Part shown: positions 15,297 to 23,640 of the stretch, piece after piece
How positions within the stretch are numbered: the stretch's first letter is position 1
How the letters are laid out: each line of letters begins with the position of its first letter
NCBI RefSeq assembly: GCF_011045015.1
Contig: NZ_JAAKZY010000050.1
Span: 1-54,153 of the forward strand
Origin: Streptomyces scabichelini
GTDB lineage: Bacteria; Actinomycetota; Actinomycetes; Streptomycetales; Streptomycetaceae
DNA length: 54,153 bases
Direction of reading: 5' to 3'
Notes under the pieces: model-generated
Databases searched by the model: none
What the model was told of the DNA's origin: nothing
Seen by the model: only the letters and a program-made list of their open reading frames with translations
Translations under genes and position numbers: made by a program

Positions 15297-16384
15297 CACA
15301 GCACCACCACCGAACGCAGCACATCGCCCTCGTGCATCCGGTCGAAGGCCTGCTCCACCGCGTCCAGCTCGATCGTCTCGGTGACGAAGGCCGCCAGGTC
15401 GAGACGCCCCTGCTGGTGCAGGTCGATCAGCATCGGGAAGTCGCGCGAGGGCAGACAGTCCCCGTACCAGGACGACTTGAGCGCGCCGCCTCGGCCGAAG
15501 ACGTCGAGCAGCGGCAGCTCCAGCTTCATCTCCGGTGTCGGGACGCCGACCAGGACCACCGTGCCCGCCAGGTCGCGGGCGTAGAACGCCTGCTTGTACG
15601 TCTCAGGGCGGCCCACCGCCTCGATGACCACGTCGGCCCCGAAACCGCCGGTCAGCTCGCGGATGGCCTCGACCGGGTCGGTCTCCTTCGAGTTCACCGT
15701 GTGGGTGGCGCCCATCGTGCGGGCGGTGGCCAGTTTCCGGTCGTCGATGTCGACGGCGATGATCCGCGCCGCACCGGCCAGCCGGGCCCCGGCGATCGCC
15801 GCGTCGCCCACGCCGCCGCAGCCGATGACGGCCACCGAGTCGCCGCGGCCCACCGAGCCGGTGTTGATGGCCGCGCCGATTCCGGCCATCACCCCGCAGC
15901 CGAGCAGACCCGCGACAGCGGGGGACACGGCCGGGTCCACCTTGGTGCACTGCCCGGCCGCGACCAGCGTCTTGTCCGCGAAGGCGCCGATCCCCAGGGC
16001 CGGGGAGAGCTCCGTGCCGTCCTCCAGCGTCATCTTCTGCCGCGCGTTGTGCGTGTCGAAGCAGTACCAAGGCCGTCCGCGCAGACAGGCCCGGCACCGG
16101 CCGCACACCGCACGCCAGTTGAGGATCACGAAGTCGCCGGGCGCCACCTCGGTCACGCCCTCGCCGACCGACTCGACGATCCCGGCGGCTTCGTGGCCGA
16201 GCAGGAACGGATACTCGTCGCTGATCCCGCCCTGCTTGTAGTGCAGGTCCGTGTGGCAGACCCCGCAGGCCTGCACCTGGACCACGGCCTCGCCGGGACC
16301 CGGGTCCGGGATCAGGATCGTGCGAACCTGAACCGGCTCGTTCTTGCCGGGGGCGATGACCCCGCGTACCTGCTGGGCGGCCAT
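15296..16384 (-). CDS. mscR: S-(hydroxymethyl)mycothiol dehydrogenase
   Basis: Zinc-dependent medium-chain alcohol dehydrogenase that oxidises the formaldehyde-mycothiol adduct with NAD. The 362-residue length fits the actinobacterial family. The catalytic zinc site is in CGVCHTD and LGHEAAG, the structural zinc motif is CGRCRACLRGRPWYC, and the cofactor fold is IGCGGVGDAAIAGARLAG. The ATG at 16384 follows GAAGGAG; an open extension of 27 codons upstream lacks family character. It is transcribed first in an operon with the overlapping metallo-hydrolase. The alternative, a general alcohol dehydrogenase, is less likely given the partner gene. Confidence 0.9.
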   Translation of the reverse strand: MAAQQVRGVIAPGKNEPVQVRTILIPDPGPGEAVVQVQACGVCHTDLHYKQGGISDEYPFLLGHEAAGIVESVGEGVTEVAPGDFVILNWRAVCGRCRACLRGRPWYCFDTHNARQKMTLEDGTELSPALGIGAFADKTLVAAGQCTKVDPAVSPAVAGLLGCGVMAGIGAAINTGSVGRGDSVAVIGCGGVGDAAIAGARLAGAARIIAVDIDDRKLATARTMGATHTVNSKETDPVEAIRELTGGFGADVVIEAVGRPETYKQAFYARDLAGTVVLVGVPTPEMKLELPLLDVFGRGGALKSSWYGDCLPSRDFPMLIDLHQQGRLDLAAFVTETIELDAVEQAFDRMHEGDVLRSVVVL

Positions 16385-16773
16385 GTCGGGCTCCTTCGCA
16401 TGACAATGGGTGCGTTTGATCATGTTGGCACAGGGCCGGACGAGTGGCTCCGTGCCTGTGGACAACCACGGGAAAACGGTGTGCCCGATGGCCCCTTGTC
16501 GCCGATCGACTCGAAACAGTTACCTCTTGTTTTCAGCCCCATCGAGCGGACCCCCGCTCATTTGGGTACCCTGTACCGGACGGACAGCATAATTGGGTCC
16601 CACCACACCCACGGTCCGTCCCGGGACAAGCCGGTCACCACGGCCTGCTCTCACATGAGTTACCGGCGCCACCGCGTCCGTACTGCCTAACCAGACCCGA
16701 GCGGGCGTCGAGCGACCGGCAGCAGACTGGCCCTGCACGCCCCGAGGGTGACCCGACACATAAGGAGTGCGCG
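16385..16773. other. Intergenic region upstream of mscR and the small acidic protein gene
   Basis: Nearly 390 bases separating divergent genes, with more A/T than the flanks (for example around 16495-16535 and 16585-16600). A possible -10-like CATAAT occurs near 16588, but I cannot match a well-spaced -35. Short open frames cross the region without convincing ribosome sites. No RNA gene or repeat recognised. Confidence 0.4.
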
Positions 16774-16950
16774 GTGACACCGGAGACGACGAACAGCGAT
16801 CAACGCCCCGAGGAACGCACGGAGCGCGAAGGCAGCGGGCCCGAGGAGACGCTCGGCAGCCTCGATGTGTGGTCCAGGTCGGCCCCGATCCGCCTGGCGG
16901 GTTACGAGGACGACCTCGCGGAGCCCCACATCCTGCCCAGCGTGGACTGA
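16774..16950 (+). CDS. Small acidic protein of 58 residues, unknown function
   Basis: A GTG-started small gene with a strong ribosome site, AAGGAG at 16762-16767, 6 bases before the start. The N-terminal half is very polar (TPETTNSDQRPEERTE) and the C-terminal half has a mixed, more structured look (LDVWSRSAPIRLAGYEDDL) ending in HILPSVD. It has no Cys and no signal peptide. The polar leader followed by a denser C-terminus is reminiscent of peptide precursors, but no modification enzyme is adjacent, so I do not assign it. It precedes the GNAT gene by 59 bases. Confidence 0.6.
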   Translation: MTPETTNSDQRPEERTEREGSGPEETLGSLDVWSRSAPIRLAGYEDDLAEPHILPSVD

Positions 16951-16982
16951 GACGTTCCCCTAGGGATCAGCGCGATCGCTGA

Positions 16983-17015
16983 CAGCATGGGCGTGCCAGA
17001 CTCACGCCCATGCTG
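16983..17015. promoter_or_regulatory. 13-bp inverted repeat spanning the GNAT start codon
   Basis: CAGCATGGGCGTG (16983-16995) and CACGCCCATGCTG (17003-17015) are perfect reverse complements with a 7-base spacer. The right arm contains the ATG of the acetyltransferase at 17010. With a one-base bulge, pairing continues four more bases outward. It may be an operator, or an mRNA hairpin controlling initiation; no Shine-Dalgarno sequence is visible before the ATG. Confidence 0.65.
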
Positions 17016-17492
17016 ATCAGAGAAGCCGCGGCCGACGACTGGCCGCGGATCTGGCCTTTCTGGCACCGCATCGTCGCCGCCGCCGAGACCTACGCCTGGG
17101 ACCCGGACACCTCCGAAGAGGACGCCCGCGCCCTGTGGATGGCGCCGGGCAAGCGCGTGTACGTCGCCGAGGACGACACCGGAGCCGTCGTCGGCTCGGC
17201 CTACGTCACGCCCAACTACGGTGGCCCCGCGGCCCGTATCGCCAACGCCGGCTTCATGGTCGACCCCGACCACGCAGGCCGCGGCATCGGCCGCCGCCTC
17301 GCCGAACACGTCCTGACCACGGCGAAGGCCGAGGGCTACCGGGGCATGGTGTTCAACGCCGTCGTGGAGACCAACCCCGCCGTGAAGCTGTGGACCTCGC
17401 TCGGCTTCACCGTCCTTGGCACCGTCCCGGACGCGTACGAAGACCCACGACACGGGCTGGTCGGACTGCACGTCATGTACCGGGCGCTTTGA
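17010..17492 (+). CDS. GNAT-family N-acetyltransferase
   Basis: A 160-residue single-domain acetyltransferase. Motif A is clear: NAGFMVDPDHAGRGIGRRLAEHV, containing the acetyl-CoA-binding R-x-x-G-x-G/A (GRGIGRR), followed by EGYRGMVFNAVVETNPAVKLWTSLGF, typical of phosphinothricin-acetyltransferase-like members. Substrate unknown. The start lies inside a large inverted repeat and lacks a visible ribosome site, so it may be leaderless or structure-regulated. The next sequence downstream is repeat-rich and non-coding. Confidence 0.88.
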   Translation: MLIREAAADDWPRIWPFWHRIVAAAETYAWDPDTSEEDARALWMAPGKRVYVAEDDTGAVVGSAYVTPNYGGPAARIANAGFMVDPDHAGRGIGRRLAEHVLTTAKAEGYRGMVFNAVVETNPAVKLWTSLGFTVLGTVPDAYEDPRHGLVGLHVMYRAL

Positions 17493-17519
17493 CGCGGGTT
17501 GCCTCCGGCGGTCGGTCGG

Positions 17520-17562
17520 CTGCGGACTCGTTGTGGCTGGTCGCGCAGTTCCCCGCGCCCCT
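17520..17562 (+). repeat. Dispersed 43-bp intergenic repeat, copy 1
   Basis: One of three near-identical copies in this window (others at 17779-17821 inverted, and 29790-29832). The shared core is TGGCTGGTCGCGCAGTTCCC followed by CGCGCCCCT. I recall this family as common between genes in Streptomyces chromosomes, but cannot cite a name. Confidence 0.85.
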
Positions 17563-17598
17563 GGGTTAGTGGTGGGTGCGGGGCCGTGGGCCGGTGCG

Positions 17599-18531
17599 TC
17601 AGCCCGTCGCAGGGTGGGCATACGGCCCTTTGCTGGTACACGGTGCGGGTGGCCTGAGACCGAACCTACGCGACGGGCGTACGACGCACCGGCCCACGCC
17701 CCCTCCCGCCGGTGGGCAAGTGCGGGGTTCGTCGGGGCTGGCGAGCATGATGGCGGACGGCGCCGGGAGCGTCCCTTCAGGGGCGCGGGGAACTGCGCGA
17801 CCAGCCACGACGGACCCGCAGTCGCCCACGAACCGAACCCACCCTCCCGGTAGGCGCCCCCGCTCAGCCGCCGGAGAGGCGATGGCGGCGCGCGTGGTCG
17901 CCGGGTCGAAGGCGTCGGGCGAGGGGTAGATTTCCCCGGCCTTCTCGTTGGTCTGGGCGACGTCCAGCACAGCGTGTGCCTGGGCCGCCTCGTCCCAACG
18001 CCCGTAGAAATACGGGGCGACGGCGTCCCAGTCGGCGTCGGTGGCGGTACCGGCCAACGTCCTCTCGAAGGCGTCACGGGTGGCGCCGTACCACGGCTCG
18101 GCCGCGCGCAGGGCGGCCGCCTCCCGCCGGTGTTCGTCGGTGAAGTCGACGCCGAGGGCGCGGGCACGGGCGGTGACCAGCGTGAGGGTTCGTACGCGCT
18201 CGGGATGCCGGGCCGCGTACAGAAGGGCGAGGTCCCCGGCCGCCGAGTGCGCGAGCACGTCGACGTGTTCGAGGCCGAGATGGCGGCGCAGGGCCTCGAC
18301 GTCGGGTACCTGCCGGTCGCAGCGGTACGTGGCCGGGTCGGCCGGGACGCCGGAGTCACCGGTGCCCCGCAGATCGAGCATGACCAGTTGCCGATGCCTC
18401 GACAGCCCTCCGAGATCGCCCAGGTAGGCGGAGGCGCGCATGGGACCGCCGGGCAGGCAGAGCAGCGGCTCGCCCTCACCCATGACATGAAAGGCGAGTT
18501 CGGTTCCGTCGTCGGCGGTGAAGGCAGGCAT
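17599..18531 (-). pseudogene. 3'-truncated alpha/beta hydrolase (proline-iminopeptidase-like)
   Basis: The open frame begins as a normal alpha/beta hydrolase: oxyanion region CLPGGPMRASAYLGDL, LDLRGTGDS, and the nucleophile elbow AHSAAG (S96), typical of proline iminopeptidase-like enzymes. Recognisable homology stops near residue 219 (about position 17874). The remaining 90 or so residues are low-quality sequence encoded by the inverted copy of a dispersed intergenic repeat and flanking DNA. The catalytic Asp and His, which should lie in the last 60-80 residues of such enzymes, are absent. The ATG at 18531 has GAGGAT upstream. Likely inactive. If expressed it would be a 310-residue chimera. 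Confidence 0.75.
17779..17821 (-). repeat. Dispersed 43-bp intergenic repeat, copy 2 (inverted)
   Basis: Reverse-complement copy of the repeat at 17520-17562, differing at three positions. The two copies face each other across about 216 bases and could form a long inverted repeat. This copy lies in the false C-terminal extension of the truncated hydrolase. Confidence 0.85.
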
Positions 18532-18595
18532 GGCGCCATCCTCGTCATCAGGAGACGCCCCGAGCAAGCCGATTAGCCGCCGGGTGGGACCCTGC

Positions 18596-19939
18596 CTACG
18601 CCAGTGGCGCAGTGCGTCGCCACGGGCGCAACTCCTCCAACTGGCCGGCCAGTTCCAGGAGATCCGTTTCCGAGCCGGGCCTGCCCACCAGCTGTACGGC
18701 GCAGGGGGCACCCGACGGCAGCGTCCCGAACGGCACCGCCATCGCCGGCCAGCCCGTCAGGTTCCACGGCGGAGTCAACGGCGAGTAGTTCGTGTTGGCC
18801 AGCAGATTGCGCAGCCAGCCCCGCTCGTGCCAGGCCGCGGCGGCGGGCCCCCGCCGTGCGAGGGCCGGCGTGAGCAGCACGTCGTGCTCCGCGAAGAACG
18901 GCTCCATACGCGTGCGGAGCTGCTCCCTGCGTGTGCCTTCGCGCACCGAGCCGATGAAGCGCCGCCCCAGGGCCGCGTGGACGCGCGTCCGTCGCGTGAG
19001 CCGACGCCGGTCGAGGCCCTCGGCCTCCAGCGCCGTCCCCGCCGTCCAGTGCGCGAGCGCGGTCGTACCCAGCCACAGGGGGTACGGCGGATCGGCGCGC
19101 CGCACCCGGTGCCCTGCCCCGGCCAGCAGTTGAGCAGCCTCCCTGGTCGCGGTCACGTAGGGCCGGCTGATGGTGACACCGACCAGCGGGCTGCGCACGG
19201 AGACGGCGATCTTGCGGTTGGCGGGCTTCCGCGCGGATACGGCGTCGGTGGCGGCCAGGACCGAGAACATCAGCCGGGCGTCCTCGACCGTCGTCGCGAG
19301 CGGCCCGTTCTCGGCCAGGCCGAACCAGTCGCCGTGGCCGATGCCCGCCGGGACCACACCGGAGCCCGGCTTGATGCCTATCAGCCCGCAGTTGGCGGCC
19401 GGTATGCGCAGCGACCCCATCCCGTCGTTGCCCAGCGCGAGGGGCACCAGCCCGGCGGCGACCGCGGCCGCGCTGCCGCCGGAGGAGCCGCCCGCCGTGC
19501 GCGTCGTGTCCCACGGGTTGCGGGCGGTGCCGTGCACGCCCTCCGTGGTGCCGAAGACGCCGAGTTCCGGCACGTTCGTCAGGCCCACGACGACCGCGCC
19601 CGCGGCGCGCAGCCGGGCCACCGTGACGTGGTCGTCGGCGGCCGGGGTGTCCGGGGTCGCGGCGGAGCCGAGGCGGGTGGACTCGCCGCGTACGGCCAGG
19701 TTGTCCTTGACCGCCACCGGCACGCCCGCGAGCGGGAGTTCGGCCAGGTCGGCCCGGGCCGCCACCTCGTCGGCCTCGGCGAGTGCCGCCGCCGCGCGCA
19801 GCTGCCGGAAGGCGCCCACGCGGGCGTCGAGCAGTTCGATCCGCGCGAGATGCTCGGCCACCACCTCACGGGGTGTGGCCCGCTTCTCGCGTACGGCTGT
19901 GGCGATCTCGGCGGCGGTGCGGCCGACCCAGCTGGTCAC
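18596..19939 (-). CDS. Amidase-signature family amidase
   Basis: A 447-residue amidase of the GatA/AtzF-like family that hydrolyses carboxamide bonds with a Ser-cisSer-Lys triad. Visible residues: K78 in VPVAVKDN, the Gly/Ser-rich signature GGSSGGSAAAVAAG (150-163) with the cis-Ser, and the nucleophile S176 in GNDGMGSLRIPA. Substrate unknown. GTG start with AAGGAG upstream. A 12-bp palindrome lies 44 bases before the gene and may be its operator. Confidence 0.92.
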   Translation of the reverse strand: MTSWVGRTAAEIATAVREKRATPREVVAEHLARIELLDARVGAFRQLRAAAALAEADEVAARADLAELPLAGVPVAVKDNLAVRGESTRLGSAATPDTPAADDHVTVARLRAAGAVVVGLTNVPELGVFGTTEGVHGTARNPWDTTRTAGGSSGGSAAAVAAGLVPLALGNDGMGSLRIPAANCGLIGIKPGSGVVPAGIGHGDWFGLAENGPLATTVEDARLMFSVLAATDAVSARKPANRKIAVSVRSPLVGVTISRPYVTATREAAQLLAGAGHRVRRADPPYPLWLGTTALAHWTAGTALEAEGLDRRRLTRRTRVHAALGRRFIGSVREGTRREQLRTRMEPFFAEHDVLLTPALARRGPAAAAWHERGWLRNLLANTNYSPLTPPWNLTGWPAMAVPFGTLPSGAPCAVQLVGRPGSETDLLELAGQLEELRPWRRTAPLA

Positions 19940-19982
19940 GGGCGCTCCTTGTCGGTGGTCCAGTACGGACGACGCTTGAACT

Positions 19983-19994
19983 TACTCGCGAGTA
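19983..19994. promoter_or_regulatory. Palindrome TACTCGCGAGTA upstream of amidase gene
   Basis: A perfect 12-base palindrome 44 bases before the amidase start on the minus strand. Sequences of the form TACTnnnnAGTA are frequent TetR-family operators. No tetR gene lies in the window, so the regulator is not known. Confidence 0.45.
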
Positions 19995-20156
19995 TGAAGA
20001 GCAACTGTGCCCCGGGTCGGGGCGCCGCGTCGAGGGGCTGTCGGCCTTGGACAATCGGGCGGGCTTCTTGGACTTTCGTGCGCCGCTCTGCCCGTGATGT
20101 CCACAGAGCGCCAGGTCATCCGACCACTCGCCCAACTCGGCTGGTAGCCCACCCCA

Positions 20157-20185
20157 TTGACAGTCCCTGGGGGCAGCCCAATGCT
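20157..20185 (+). promoter_or_regulatory. Candidate promoter for the hexosaminidase-fucosidase operon
   Basis: A consensus -35 TTGACA (20157-20162) and a weak -10-like AATGCT (20180-20185) with 17-base spacing, ending 26 bases before the ATG of the GH20 gene. A sequence resembling the right half of the fucose-operon operator, TCCGACCACT, lies upstream at 20119-20128. Confidence 0.4.
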
Positions 20186-20211
20186 CAGACGTCCGATGAT
20201 TGGAGTCGTCC

Positions 20212-22065
20212 ATGAGGTCGTCCTTGAGTAGGTATCCAAGACGCCGGGTCCTCGGAGTCCTTGCGGCTCTGCTGCTGCTCGCGGCGCCCGTCCCGGCGGC
20301 GCAGGCGGCCGAGGCGGAGCCTCCCGTCACCGTTCCCGCCCTGTCCGACTGGACGGCGGAATCCGGCAGTTATAAGTACGGCAGCTCTGCCCGCCTCATC
20401 GCGGACAGCCCCGTGGAGCGCCGTGTCGCCGACACGCTCGCCGGCGATCTGCGTGCGGCGGGTCACGGCTCCATCCCGGTGATGAGCGGGAGCGCCCGCA
20501 CCGGCGACATCGTTGTCGACATCGCGCCGTCCAAGTCCGCGCTGGGCAAGGAGGGCTACGAACTCCGCGCGGGCAAAAGACTGTCGGTGACAGGCGCAAC
20601 CGAGACGGGAGCCTTCTACGGCACCCGGACGATTCTCCAACTCCTCGCCCAGAGCGACCGCGTGCCCGCGGGCCGCACCGTCGATGTCCCGCAGTACAAG
20701 GAACGCGGTGTCGGCGTCTGCGCCTGCTACATCCACATCACGACGGCCTGGCTCGAGAACCTCGTACGCGACATGGCGTACCACAAGCTCAACCAGCTGC
20801 TCCTCGAACTGAAGGTGAAGAGCGACGCGCACCCCGAGGCCAACACCTGGGGCTACTACACCAAGGACGAGATACGCCGCCTCGTCGCGCTCGGCGAGAA
20901 GTACCACGTCACGATCATCCCGGAGATCAACTCCCCGGGACATATGGACCCTTGGATCGAGAACCGTCCGGATCTCCAACTGACCGACTCCGACGGGAAC
21001 AAGCAGCCGTCGCGGCTCGACATCACCAAGCCTGAGGCCTTCGACTACTACACGAGCCTGATGGACGAGTACGCGCAGGTCTTCACGTCCAAGTCGTGGC
21101 ACATGGGCGCAGACGAGTACATGCTCGGCTCGGACTTCGCCAAGTACCCGCACGTTCTGGAGTACGCCAGGGCGAAGTACGGCGCGAACGCCACCCCGCA
21201 GGACGCGTTCATCGACTTCGTCAACCGCGTCCACGCCTACACGGCCGGCAAGGGCAAGAAGCTGCGCATCTGGAACGACGGCCTCACCGGCGCCAACACC
21301 GTGCCGGTCACCGCGGGCACCACGGTCGAGCACTGGCTGAACGTGGCGGTGAAGCCGAGCGAACTCGTCGCTCAGGGCTACCCGTTGATGAACGCGGCGT
21401 ACGCCCTCTATCTCGTGCGCGGCGGCTTCCACACGGACACCGAGGCGCTGTACGACCAGAGCTGGGACCCGCGCATCTTCGAGGGCGAGCAGCTCACCTC
21501 GCGCGAGGGCATCACGGGCGCGAAGATCAGCCTCTGGCCGGACAACGGACGCGGTGAGACCGAGAACGAGGTCGCCGTCGACACGGATCCGGCGCTGCGG
21601 CACATCGCGCAGGCCACCTGGGGCAGCCCGCATCCCGACGCCACCTACGCCGACTTCACCGCTCGCGCGGCGGCCGTGGGCCACGCACCCGGTTGGCGGG
21701 ACCTCACACGGGTGCCGGTCGCGGACGGGACGTACACCTTCCGTACGGCCCTCAGGTCCTTCGACGCCCAGGTGCGGCGCACCCCGGACGGTTACGTGAC
21801 ACTGAAGTCCGCGAACGGCTGTCTCGAAGTACGCGGCGGAAAGCTCACCCTCAACGTGCCGCTCCAGCCCGGCGTCGAAGTGACCCAGCAGACCTGCGAC
21901 GCCACGAACACCCTCCAGCGCTGGCAGTTGGTGCCCGCGCAGGGCGGCTACCGGCTCGTCAACGCGATCACGCAGATGGCCGTGCACGTGACGGACGACG
22001 GACGGCTCGTGCAGTACCCGCCGGACCGGCAGAGCCCCGCCGTATGGACCCTGAACACTCCTTGA
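20212..22065 (+). CDS. Secreted GH20 beta-N-acetylhexosaminidase
   Basis: A 617-residue exported enzyme removing terminal N-acetylhexosamine from glycans. It has a signal peptide (about 1-33, LGVLAALLLLAAPVPAAQAA), a GH20b-type alpha/beta domain (about 45-160), then the TIM barrel with the hallmark Asp-Glu pair D301-E302 in HMGADEYM; the Glu is the acid/base and the Asp orients the substrate acetamido group. The last 100 residues form a small beta-rich domain with Cys pairs (NGCLEVRGG, QQTCDATN), probably carbohydrate binding. I chose the ATG at 20212 because TTGGAG precedes it; the upstream TTG at 20200 overlaps that ribosome site. Operon with the fucosidase 30 bases downstream. Confidence 0.88.
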   Translation: MRSSLSRYPRRRVLGVLAALLLLAAPVPAAQAAEAEPPVTVPALSDWTAESGSYKYGSSARLIADSPVERRVADTLAGDLRAAGHGSIPVMSGSARTGDIVVDIAPSKSALGKEGYELRAGKRLSVTGATETGAFYGTRTILQLLAQSDRVPAGRTVDVPQYKERGVGVCACYIHITTAWLENLVRDMAYHKLNQLLLELKVKSDAHPEANTWGYYTKDEIRRLVALGEKYHVTIIPEINSPGHMDPWIENRPDLQLTDSDGNKQPSRLDITKPEAFDYYTSLMDEYAQVFTSKSWHMGADEYMLGSDFAKYPHVLEYARAKYGANATPQDAFIDFVNRVHAYTAGKGKKLRIWNDGLTGANTVPVTAGTTVEHWLNVAVKPSELVAQGYPLMNAAYALYLVRGGFHTDTEALYDQSWDPRIFEGEQLTSREGITGAKISLWPDNGRGETENEVAVDTDPALRHIAQATWGSPHPDATYADFTARAAAVGHAPGWRDLTRVPVADGTYTFRTALRSFDAQVRRTPDGYVTLKSANGCLEVRGGKLTLNVPLQPGVEVTQQTCDATNTLQRWQLVPAQGGYRLVNAITQMAVHVTDDGRLVQYPPDRQSPAVWTLNTP

Positions 22066-22095
22066 CCCTCCTATGACCTGAGGAGTTCCAGCCCC

Positions 22096-23640
22096 ATGCC
22101 ACTCTCCAGACGTCTCTTCGTCACGGCAGCCGCCACTCTCGCCGCGTCCGGCAGCACCTCGTTCGCCCTCGCGGCCCCCGGCGGACCGGCGGCCGAACCG
22201 GACCACCGCATCCCCGTCAGTCCTGACGACACCCCCGAGGAACTGGTCGCCAAGGCCTCGCAAGTGCGGCCCACCGATCGGCAGATCGCCTGGCAGCGCC
22301 TCGAACGCACCGCCTTCCTGCACTTCGGCGTGAACACCTTCACCGGACTCGAATGGGGGATGGGGGACGAGGACCCCGACGTCTTCCAGCCCGTCGGCCT
22401 CGACACCGACCAGTGGGCCCGTGCCCTGCGCGACGGCGGCTTCAAGCTCGCGATCCTCACGGTCAAGCACCACGACGGCTTCGTGCTCTACCCGTCCCGC
22501 TACACCAGCCACACGGTGGCGTCGAGCAGTTGGCGCGACGGACAGGGTGACGTGCTGCGCTCGTTCGCCGACTCGATGCGGCGGTACGGCATCAAGGTCG
22601 GCGTCTACATCTCCCCGGCCGACGAGAACCAGTACCTGGACGGCGTGTACGCCAACGGAAGCGCGCGCTACGAGCGGACGATCCCGACGCCGGTGGCCGA
22701 CGACGACCGTTCTGGCGGGCCCCAGTTCACGCTCCCCGCCACCGACTACGGCGCCCACATGCTCAACCAGCTCTACGAGGTGCTCACCGAGTACGGGCCC
22801 GTCGACGAGGTGTGGTTCGACGGCGCCCAGGGCCGCATACCGCCGGACAAGGTAGAGAAGTACGACTGGGACAGCTGGTACGCGCTGGTGCGGGCGCTCG
22901 CGCCGGACGCCTCGATCGCCGTGTCGGGGCCCGACGTCCGGTGGGTCGGCAACGAGGGCGGCAGCGCCCGCGAGAACGAGTGGAGCGTCGTACCCGTCAC
23001 CGAGAAGGACAACGGGCGGATGGACTTCGCGCTCTCCTACGACGCGCCCGACATGGGCGGCCGGGACGCGCTGGTCGCGGCGCAGCCGGTGGCGGACTTC
23101 CTGCAGTGGTGGCCGGCCGAGAGTGATGTGTCCATCCGGGACGGCTGGTTCTACCACGCGGACCAACAGCCAAAGACCGTCGAGCAGTTGACCGACATCT
23201 ACTTCCGCTCGGTGGGCCGCAACTCGGTGCTGCTGCTCAACATCCCGCCGGACACCCAGGGTCTGCTGCCCGCCGCCGACGTGGCCCGGCTGCGGGAGTT
23301 CCGCGAGCGCGTCGACCGGGAGCTGCCGGAGGATCTGGCGCGCGGGGCGCGGGTGACGACCTCGCCGGGGACGGTCACCGTCGACCTGGGCGCGGCCCGT
23401 GAGGTGGACCGGATACGGCTCGCGGAGGACATCCGGTACGGGCAGCAGGTGGAGAGCGTCGTCATCGAGGCCCAAAGAGGTGGCACCTGGCAGCGGGTCA
23501 CCGAGGCGGGCACGCTCGGTGCGAGCCGGATCCTGCTGCTGCCGGCTCCGGTGCGGGCGCGGCGCTGGCGGCTGCGGGTCACGCGGTCGCGCCGGGCCGC
23601 GCGTATCGCGCAGTTCGCGCTGTACCGCTCGCAACTCTGA
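22096..23640 (+). CDS. Secreted GH29 alpha-L-fucosidase
   Basis: A 514-residue retaining fucosidase, probably exported by the Tat route (SRRLFVTAAATLAASG at the N-terminus contains a twin Arg). GH29 motifs include HFGVNTF (76-82), the substrate-binding KHHDGF (124-129), and the nucleophile D242 in VWFDGAQ. A C-terminal beta-sandwich (about 400-514) resembles an F5/8-type domain. It would release L-fucose from glycans. ATG with GAGGAG upstream, 30 bases after the hexosaminidase stop, so they are one operon. The fucose importer and catabolic genes lie 2.5 kb downstream. Confidence 0.92.
   Translation: MPLSRRLFVTAAATLAASGSTSFALAAPGGPAAEPDHRIPVSPDDTPEELVAKASQVRPTDRQIAWQRLERTAFLHFGVNTFTGLEWGMGDEDPDVFQPVGLDTDQWARALRDGGFKLAILTVKHHDGFVLYPSRYTSHTVASSSWRDGQGDVLRSFADSMRRYGIKVGVYISPADENQYLDGVYANGSARYERTIPTPVADDDRSGGPQFTLPATDYGAHMLNQLYEVLTEYGPVDEVWFDGAQGRIPPDKVEKYDWDSWYALVRALAPDASIAVSGPDVRWVGNEGGSARENEWSVVPVTEKDNGRMDFALSYDAPDMGGRDALVAAQPVADFLQWWPAESDVSIRDGWFYHADQQPKTVEQLTDIYFRSVGRNSVLLLNIPPDTQGLLPAADVARLREFRERVDRELPEDLARGARVTTSPGTVTVDLGAAREVDRIRLAEDIRYGQQVESVVIEAQRGGTWQRVTEAGTLGASRILLLPAPVRARRWRLRVTRSRRAARIAQFALYRSQL

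Noticed and set aside
16774..16950. RiPP precursor call for the 58-residue acidic protein
   Set aside because: No modification enzyme, protease or exporter is adjacent; the GNAT downstream is separated by its own structured start.
20114..20125. DasR (dre) operator before the GH20 gene
   Set aside because: GGTCATCCGACC has the GGTC/GACC arms but a four-base centre rather than the two bases of a dre site.
20185..23634. 1149-codon minus-strand open frame across GH20 and GH29
   Set aside because: Very long but compositionally a shadow, rich in Val, Arg and Gly; the plus strand encodes two clear enzymes with catalytic motifs.
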